Notes under the pieces: generated by a model | What the model saw: the letters and a program-made list of their open reading frames with translations, nothing else | What the model was told of the DNA's origin: nothing | Databases searched by the model: none | Shown here: positions 56,692 through 64,000 of the stretch, in pieces | Position numbering within the stretch: position 1 is the stretch's first letter | Layout of the letters: each line of letters begins with the position of its first letter | NCBI GenBank assembly: GCA_001566295.1 | Contig: KQ964249.1 | Location: 2,480,001-2,544,000, forward strand | Reading direction: 5' to 3' | DNA from: Microdochium bolleyi | Taxonomy: Eukaryota > Ascomycota > Sordariomycetes > Xylariales > Microdochiaceae | Length of the DNA stretch: 64,000 nt | Made by a program: the position numbers and the translations under genes

Positions 56692-59600
56692 ATGAACGAA
56701 GACGAGCAAATCGCTGCCATCCAGAAGAAGGTGGACAAGGAGAAGGTCTTGCTCAACGCCGCTCAGGCCATGCTCCAGCAGACACCAAATGCCGATGTCC
56801 GATCCCGCCTCAACAACCAGATGAGAGATGGCCGCCGCAACATCCAGTTCTTCGAGGAGAAGATTCGCGATCTGCAGATGAAGCGACTCGGACACAATGT
56901 CGACAACATGAGCATCAGTTCTGGCTCTACCGCCGTCGGCTCTGCCAACATGCGCCCGACAAGCCAAGGCGGGCCCCCTCCTCCTCCCAAAGACGGTGGC
57001 CACTACGGAGATAGAGCCTCCTACGGTGGCGGCTCAGTCCAGTACAGCGATATCGGTGGGCACGGAGACATGATGCCTCCCAGACATCCTTTCGCGCCTC
57101 AGACTCCGGGCTCCGGAGTCCCCAAGGGCAGGCCCAACTTCACCAAGCTTGGTTCGTGACATGCTGTTATCCGCAGTCCGTCATTTCTCGCTGTACCTGC
57201 TAACGCAAGTATTGCTCTAAGATCTCATCAAATACGACAGTCCTTACATGGGACCCCGCATTCAATTGATGCTCTCCCAGATCCAGTTCAAGCTTAACGT
57301 CGAGGAGCAGTACCTCAAAGGTATCGAAAAGATGGTGCAGCTCTACAACATGGAGGGCGATCGCAAGAGCAAGGCCGACGCCGCCGCTAGGCACGTCGAG
57401 TCAAAACAAAAGATCCAGCTCCTTAAGCAAGCCCTCAAGAGGTATGAGGAGCTTCACATCGATGACATGGAAACAGCCGATCAGCTGGATGGTGAGTCGC
57501 TTCTCAGCACGACTGTAATGGGAGACGTTTCGACTGACTTATAGTAGACGACAGCATCAATATGCCCAACCTGCGCAAACCACTGACTGGTCAACTCGCA
57601 ATACGCGTCCTCCAGGTTCGAGATGTTGATCACGCGAGCACCGGTCGATTTTCTCGAGGCCCAGAGACCTTCGTGGCCGTCAAGGTTGAGGACAATATTG
57701 TGGCAAGGACCAGGATTGCACGTGGTGATCGTTGGGAAGCCGAGTACCACAACATCGATGTCGACAAAGCCAACGAGGTTGAGCTCACAGTGTACGACAA
57801 GCCTGGGGAGCATGCGATTCCGATCGGCATGCTATGGATCCGTATCTCTGACATTGTCGAGGAGATGCGTCGCAAGAAGATCGAAGTCGAGATGACCAAC
57901 TCTGGCTGGGTTTCGGCAGACAAGATGGGAGGCCCAAACACTGGGGCAGCGCCGTCACAATTTCCAATGAGTCCCGGGCAACAGCAATCTTTCGGACCTG
58001 GTGCCACCAGTCCTGGCATCCAGGGAGGTCAGGCCCAGCCACAGTTCGGACCACAGGCGATCCCCCAGATGACGTCGCAGCCAATTGATGCGTGGTTCAA
58101 CTTGGAACCCGCCGGGTCTATCCATCTCGCTCTTGACTTCATCAAGCAGAACAAGGATCGCCGCCCTGTCGATCTGGGGCTTGGCAGAAAGGGTGCCGTT
58201 CGTCAACGGAAGGAAGAGGTGCACGAAATGTACGGCCACAAGTTCGTGCAGCATCAGTTTTACAACATCATGCGCTGTGCTCTGTGCGGCGACTTCCTCA
58301 AGTACTCTGCCGGCATGCAGTGCGAGGACTGCAAATACACGTGCCACCAGAAATGCTACGGCAGCGTGGTCACGAAGTGCATCAGCAAGAGCAACGCCGA
58401 GACTGACCCGGACGAGGAGAAGATCAACCACCGCATTCCACACAGATTCCAGGCGTTCAGCAACGTCACTGCGAACTGGTGCTGCCACTGTGGTTATATG
58501 CTCCCATTCGGCAAGAAGAATTGCCGGAAGTGTTCTGAGTGCAACCTTACTGCTCACGCGGGCTGCGTCCACTTGGTGCCAGACTTCTGCGGTATGAGCA
58601 TGGCCACCGCCAACCAGATTCTCGAGGGCATGCGCGTACAAAGACAGCGTCAGCAGAAGGGGACGTCGTTGACTGAGAAGACTTTCCGCCAAGGCAAAGC
58701 CAGCCCGGCAAACCCTCAATCTCCGTCATCGCCTTACAGCTCCCACACGCCTTCGTACCACGCAAGCACTGCCTCTCAAGAAGCCACAGACGCCGCCAAG
58801 GCTATGTATGGTGGTCAGATTTCGCCACAAAGACCAACTCATCCTGATCGCACATCGTCAGGTCAAAGCGCTGCCGCGGCTGCTGCGTCGGCTGCAATGA
58901 GTGGTTCCTCTTCTGCATACGGATCACGTCCGTCGCACGGTTCGGACTACAGTGGCCGTACTGCCAGTTACGGGCCCGGTCATCAGGATGGACAGGACGA
59001 CCCTTACAGTAGCGCGGCAAGCCAAAGCTACAACAAGTCGACAGCTCCTCTACCTTACAACCCAGCCAGCTTTGCAAACGTGGACAATACAAACTACGGC
59101 CAACCGCCCGCGCAAGCGCAGCAGCACCGCCCTTCGGCAAGCCAGCCCTCTCAGCAGTCCCCATCATCGGCGTATGGCTACCAGCAGCAACAGCAACCGC
59201 AACAGCAGCAGCAAGACAAGCCACTTTACGCCTCCGCCCCTGGCCCGTCCAAGCCACAAGCTCCGATCCAGGAGACGCCTTCGCTGTCGTCTTCACATGG
59301 CATCCCAACCTCTGCACGAAAGCCTTTGCCATTGGCTACTGACCCTGGTACTGGGCAGCGTATTGGTCTTGACCACTTCAATTTCCTTGCAGTGTTGGGT
59401 AAGGGCAACTTTGGCAAGGTCATGCTGGCAGAAACCAAGAAGTCGCGGCGACTTTACGCTATCAAGGTGCTTAAGAAGGAATTCATCATCGAGAACGACG
59501 AAGTCGAGAGCACTCGGTCGGAGAAGAGGGTGTTCCTCATTGCTAACCGAGAGCGCCATCCGTTCCTCACGAACCTCCACGCGTGTTTCCAGACGGAGAC

Positions 59601-60521
59601 CAGAGTATACTTCGTCATGGAATATATCAGTGGTGGCGACTTGATGTGGCATATTCAGCGTGGCCAATTCGGCACTAAGCGCGCGCAGTGAGTCCTTCAG
59701 GCGTGCACCGGGTTTGTCTGTTGACTTGGATTAACATGCTATACAGGTTCTACGCTGCTGAGGTGTGCTTGGCGCTCAAGTACTTCCATGAGAATGGCGT
59801 CATCTACCGAGATCTCAAGCTCGACAACATTCTCCTTACACTGGACGGCCACATCAAGATCGGTGACTATGGTCTGTGCAAGGAAGATATGTGGTTCGGT
59901 TCAACAACCAGCACATTCTGTGGCACGCCCGAGTTCATGGCCCCCGAGGTATGAGCTGTTTTGACACTAATGCTACATGTGGTGCTGACTCTCTTCACAG
60001 ATCTTGTTGGATAAAAAGTACGGCCGGGCTGTCGATTGGTGGGCGTTCGGCGTGTTGATCTACCAAATGCTGCTGCAGCAATCACCATTCCGTGGAGAAG
60101 ACGAAGACGAAATTTACGATGCCATCCTGGCGGATGAGCCGCTGTATCCGATTCACATGCCGAGGGATTCGGTTTCCATCCTTCAGAAACTCCTGACCCG
60201 TGAGCCTGATCAGCGGCTTGGATCGGGCCCAACAGACGCTCAAGAAGTCATGAGCCAGCCATTTTTCCGCAACGTCAACTGGGAAGATATTTTCCACAAG
60301 CGCGTTGCGCCACCTTTCTTGCCAACTATCAAGAACGCGACAGACACGAGCAACTTCGACTCGGAATTCACGAGCGTCACACCCGTACTCACTCCCGTCA
60401 ACTCCGGTAAGCAAAGTTATTATTCTCGGCCCACACATCCTTTACTGACAGATGTACAGTTCTGTCCCAAGCCATGCAGGAGGAGTTCCGCGGCTTCTCC
60501 TACACGGCAGACTTCGATTAG
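56692..60521 (+). CDS. PKC1: Protein kinase C, fungal Pkc1 type
   Basis: Rho1-activated kinase at the head of the cell-wall integrity MAP kinase pathway. Six exons: 56692-57151, 57222-57491, 57545-59687, 59747-59948, 60001-60406 and 60460-60521, giving 1,180 residues. Domain order: HR1a (about 1-70), HR1b (about 155-235, YDSPYMGPRIQLMLSQIQFK), a C2-like region (about 256-370), C1a (about 475-522, HKFVQHQFYNIMRCALCG), C1b (about 541-592), a Ser/Gln-rich linker, and the kinase (about 856-1115). The glycine loop is LGKGNFGKV, the VAIK Lys lies in YAIKVLKK, and the catalytic loop is VIYRDLKLDN (Asp 980). The Mg loop is DYG, as in other fungal Pkc1. The activation loop is TSTFCGTPEFMAPE, and the hydrophobic motif FRGFSYTADFD is supplied by the last exon. 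Confidence 0.96.
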
Positions 60522-61586
60522 GATGCTGAAGTTTCTCCGGATGAGGGAGAAGAGAAGAGTATCGTACATAGTCCGACACCATGATTTCTATTTCGGAGCA
60601 GGCACGCAATCACGCCAACTCGACAGCATTTCTGAAAAGCCATTGGTAATTGTTATAGATACCCAAGCTCGACCGAGCAGGGTGTGACGGACGTCCACAC
60701 CAGAAGTGAAATAATGGCACGGATGAATCTTGCCCTGCAGGAGGAACCTTGCGGGGCAGGGCGATCTGAAGTATTCTTACGGCCAGCGACCAATTAACGA
60801 GAAATTCATGAGCACACTCCAAGCAGCGTTTGAATCTGTCCCATCATGCAGTGAATCCATTTTGATGTAATGCTCCCCTCGACAGGCAGGTGGCGCAGCT
60901 TCGACAGCAACGTGCTGCCTACTCTTGCTGTAATACCGCAACCGGTATGGACGTCTTTATGTGTGCGGGAACAGGATTGATCGGTGCTTCGAGATAAAAC
61001 AAGCTACACCCAACATTGTCCCATGGTCTGCGCCTGGTTTCCGTTTGTGATACCAGATGTCATCATCATCATGCACATCTCGTAATCGATGCAGTAGCGG
61101 CTAAGACTGGTCACGCAACACCTCGGACATGTGGCCCTTCTTCGGAATGGTAAGTCTGTTTTTCCTTCCATTCTACCTTTCCCTGAGCCCCTCGATCCGC
61201 ATTGCACCCTTTGTATGCTGATGCCCTGAGAGCCTGACAGGCACTTTCCCTTTGCTACGAGTATCGTCCCTGCCTTGCGCTGACCCACTTTGATGAGATC
61301 TCATGTCTGGAAAGCTGCAAAAGGACAGATAAGAGCTAGCTACACGGAGTTGACTTGATAGGCAGAGTTCCATGGACGGCCAAAGAGCAAGCAGTCTATG
61401 GAGTTTCCATTCGTTACTCCTTGGGTCGAGCAATCACGACAGAATGCATGCGCCAACAGGCAGGGATTGATTGGCCTTGGTGTCAAGTATGTCGAGAACG
61501 AGTTTCGCTGTGACCAGGAGTCGCTGATCGGAAGCAAAAAGTGTTGGTCTCGTGCCGCTGCCATTCCGAACACACGCTCGACTGAT
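60522..61586. other. Intergenic 3' region between convergent PKC1 and the low-complexity gene
   Basis: About 1.07 kb of moderately AT-rich sequence with the two 3' ends. Open frames are short. A frame open from 61398 is antisense to the next gene. No RNA gene or repeat seen. Confidence 0.55.
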
Positions 61587-64000
61587 TTAATTGCGCCTGA
61601 AGGGCCCGTTCGCCGCCGGAGGCGGCATCCCGCGCCCGTCGAAGCCGAAGCCGAGGCCCTCGGGGCCGCCCTGGAAGCCGCCCATGCCAGGCGGAGGGCC
61701 CATGAAGCCTGGTGGAGGGGGACCGCCGAAGAAGCCAGGAGGGGGCACCATGTTGCGCGGCGGTCCTGGCGGCATGCCCTCAGGAGGCGGGAAGTTGCCC
61801 ATGGGGAAGTTGGGGGGGAACATGCCGGGGACGGGGGGAGGGCCGTTGCGAGAGTTGGCTCCCAGGCCGGGCGGCGGGATCATGGGGCGTCCTGGCGGCA
61901 TCTGCTGGCCGGCACCGCCCTGCTGCATCCACGAGCTCGGGTGCATTTGATCAAGACCTGGCGGGCCCTGTCTTTGGAGAATTTGGGTAGGCTGCTGGGG
62001 TGGCCCGCGGCTGTCTTGATCGCGGTGCTGCTGCAGGTGAGGCTCATCGAAGAATGCTGGCAGTCCGCCTGGTCGCCCGCCTTGGTGCTGTGAGGTGCTG
62101 CGCTCTCGCTGGAAATCAGGCTCGCGGTCCGGGGTGGGTGGGATTTGCGCAGCTCTTGATGGCTGTGGCATGCGCATGGGCGGCTGGTCGTGCCGCGGCG
62201 GCTCCATGCCTGCTCGGGACGAGCCTTGCATGAGCGTCATCAGAAACTCAGTGTTGCTGTTGCTATTGCGGCTCAGCAGCGGCGGCTGCTCGTTTCGGGG
62301 AAGGCCTTGGTTGTGAGTGTTCTGACGTTGTCCTAGCAATTCATGAAGCATTTGCTCTGGCCTGCCAGCAGCCATGTGCATCTGCTGCTGAGGGCGAGGT
62401 GCATGGAGTTCTGGTGGGCCTCTATGGACAGGGCCATCACGACGGTCTTGACCATACGGGGAGAATGATTGGGGAGAGCCCATGACTCCTTTGGGGAGAC
62501 CCAATTCGTGGCTGGGCGGTGGTTCCGGATACCCACCACCATTGGGAGGGGACGAAAAAGATTGTTTCTGAAGTTTGGTGAGAAGGGCCTGGAAGGCCAC
62601 TTTCTCGGCAGCATCGTTTTGTGGCGGACCACCAATATCCAGGTGCGCCTGATGCGCCTGATGAGCCTGATGCGACGGGTGCGCCAGGTGCGGAGGCCTC
62701 GCTGTCGCGGACGGGCCTGCGCTGAGGAGGTCGAGCAGCGGATTGAATCCGGGTGGAGGGGCTTGACGAGGTTGGGGAGGAGGTGTGGCCTCAACATGAC
62801 GCTTGGTTTCCTCCTGGCTGGAAAAGAAATTCTGGAACCTCGATGCCTTCTGCTTAGAGGGCACAGCGTTCTCCTTCTGAACGTCAGGTGTTGGTGCCCC
62901 ATGTGATGGCTCGAGTGAGCCCTGTCCGTACGCAGCGAAGAACTTGTCAGGTCCACTCTCGAGCGGTGCCATGTTCTCACTCATGGCTGAAACATTATCT
63001 TGCGGTCTGCCGCGCGACGACAGATCGCTCTGCTGGGCAGACGAGTCGGCTTCAGTCTTTTGAGCATTCTTAGCAGCCTTCATGCTCTCCATGAACTTTT
63101 GGAAGTCTTCCTGTGTATGGGCTTGAGCCTTGTCCTCTGCAGGCTCATCAAGCCACTCTGGCTCACGCTCCTGGCGGTCCCATCTCCGTTCGTGGCCCCT
63201 GTCTCGGGGCTTCTCAGCAAAAGCGTCGCTTTGCTGATCGTCAGCGTTCCGGTCTCGCCAGCTCTTAGCTCGATCGAAGCGTTCACGGCCCGGAGCTGGA
63301 ACCGGAGCACTGTCGCTCTGGCCGCCTGCATCACCTCGCGACCAGGTCTGATCTGACCGCGTGCGGCCGGGTCCATTGCGCCGTGTACCATCCTCGAGCT
63401 CCTTATCTTTACCGAACTCGCCAAAATTGCGTCGACTGCGATCGCCAGCATCACGATCATCCGGCTCGCGCGGCCGTCGATCTCCGGCCAGGCGGTCAGG
63501 TCTCTCGCCCATGCGGCCGTGGAAGCGCTCAGCGCCCTCGGCGCCAAAGCTTTTGCGTGGCTTCACAGTGCTCCACCCGTCAGAGTCTTGATCCGCATCG
63601 CCACGACGCCGGAAGTCGGTTCGCCCGTCCCTATCACGAGGGGCGCGACCACCACGGTTACGATCCGCTGCGTCAGTCTCGCCAGGTCGAGCTCGGAAAG
63701 GGAAGCGGCCATCCGAATCTTTGGTCAGTTGTTTATCGGTAACTGGGTTTCGAGACATGGTAGAGGTGAAAGTCGTTCGAGGAGGACCAAGAATGATTTC
63801 TTCGGGGTCTGGGAGATCATCAAGTTAGCACGTGATCATACGTGAATCGTTGTGATGGCGAGTGAAGCATACTAGCACTGTTACGTGACACATGCCGGTC
63901 GACAGCAGGTCGGCGATTGTTCTGGTCGAGCATAGAGCCATCATCGTGTCTATTCCGGTTGCCATCAGCCCTGGCGGTTTGGTTATTGTTCCGCGCAGGC
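61587..64000 (-). CDS. Arg/Pro/Gln-rich low-complexity protein, possibly 4E-T-like; 5' end outside window
   Basis: Two exons are visible: 64000-63873 (partial) and 63808-61587, joined over a 64-nt intron (gtatgc donor, CTAAC branch, cccag acceptor). The join gives RHVSRNSANPEEIILGPPRT. About 783 residues are seen. The N-terminal part is charged (RDRDGRTDFRRRGDADQD, GWSTVKPRKSFG). The centre has short hydrophobic segments (SRFQNFFSSQEE, NPLLDLLSAG, AFQALLTKLQKQS) that loosely recall eIF4E-transporter/P-body proteins. A His-Gln-Ala repeat (HQAHQAHQAH) and NSNTEFLMTLMQG follow, and the C-terminus is a PPPGF/GGPP-rich tail of about 150 residues. I infer an RNA-related scaffold. The 4E-T idea is tentative. 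The ATG at 63758 is internal, not the true start. Confidence 0.75.
62644..62670 (+). repeat. Nine-base tandem repeat coding for His-Gln-Ala units
   Basis: Three near-identical 9-base units on the plus strand (TGCGCCTGA, one change in the third) encode HQA repeats in the minus-strand gene. This is an in-frame coding minisatellite likely to vary in copy number. Confidence 0.75.

Overview
The window is nuclear DNA from a filamentous ascomycete (Pezizomycotina, most likely Sordariomycetes). The signs are GC-rich coding sequence with strong third-position C/G bias, many short introns (about 50-125 nt) with GT/AG ends and CTAAC-type branch sites, about one gene per 3 kb on both strands with no operons, and family-level matches to conserved fungal genes. 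I saw no tRNA or rRNA gene, transposon, CRISPR array or plasmid/phage feature. All splice models were read by eye from phase, splice sites and family similarity.

Layout, left to right. 0-5.5 kb: the importin-beta Mtr10 (minus, C-terminus cut by the window edge), the spliceosomal core protein SmE (plus) and 5-formyltetrahydrofolate cyclo-ligase (minus). 7-17 kb: an OPT oligopeptide transporter (plus), a fungal SLATT two-TM protein (minus), tRNA m2,2G26 methyltransferase Trm1 (plus) and a lipid/sphingoid-kinase-like protein (plus). 17.8-27.2 kb: a twin-cassette ABCF ATPase (plus) convergent with translation elongation factor 2 (minus), then a Nudix hydrolase (plus) divergent from EF2. 27.6-37.4 kb: one 3,225-residue bridge-like lipid transfer protein, Csf1/BLTP1 (minus). 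38.5-44 kb: a DUF300/TMEM184 membrane protein (plus), a multi-pass membrane protein of unknown role (minus) and the PP2A leucine carboxyl methyltransferase Ppm1 (plus). 44.4-49 kb: the SAGA subunit Spt3 (plus), an unrecognised 270-residue protein (plus) and a DUF7053 protein (minus). 50-55 kb: Orc4 with a built-in PHD finger (minus) and a four-TM proline-rich protein (plus). 56.7-64 kb: protein kinase C Pkc1 (plus) and a long low-complexity Arg/Pro/Gln-rich protein (minus) whose 5' end lies beyond the window.

The genes are mostly unrelated housekeeping functions: nuclear import, splicing, folate metabolism, tRNA modification, translation elongation, replication origin recognition, chromatin, phosphatase methylation, cell-wall integrity signalling and lipid transfer. 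This is a normal conserved chromosomal segment, not a secondary-metabolite or accessory island. The points most worth a second look are the SLATT-domain protein (a family linked to prokaryotic conflict systems), the possible second Trm1 start that would add a mitochondrial presequence, the PHD-AAA+ Orc4 architecture, the overlapping upstream ORF on the OPT transporter, the very small exons of EF2 and Csf1, and the unrecognised gene at 46.2-47.1 kb.
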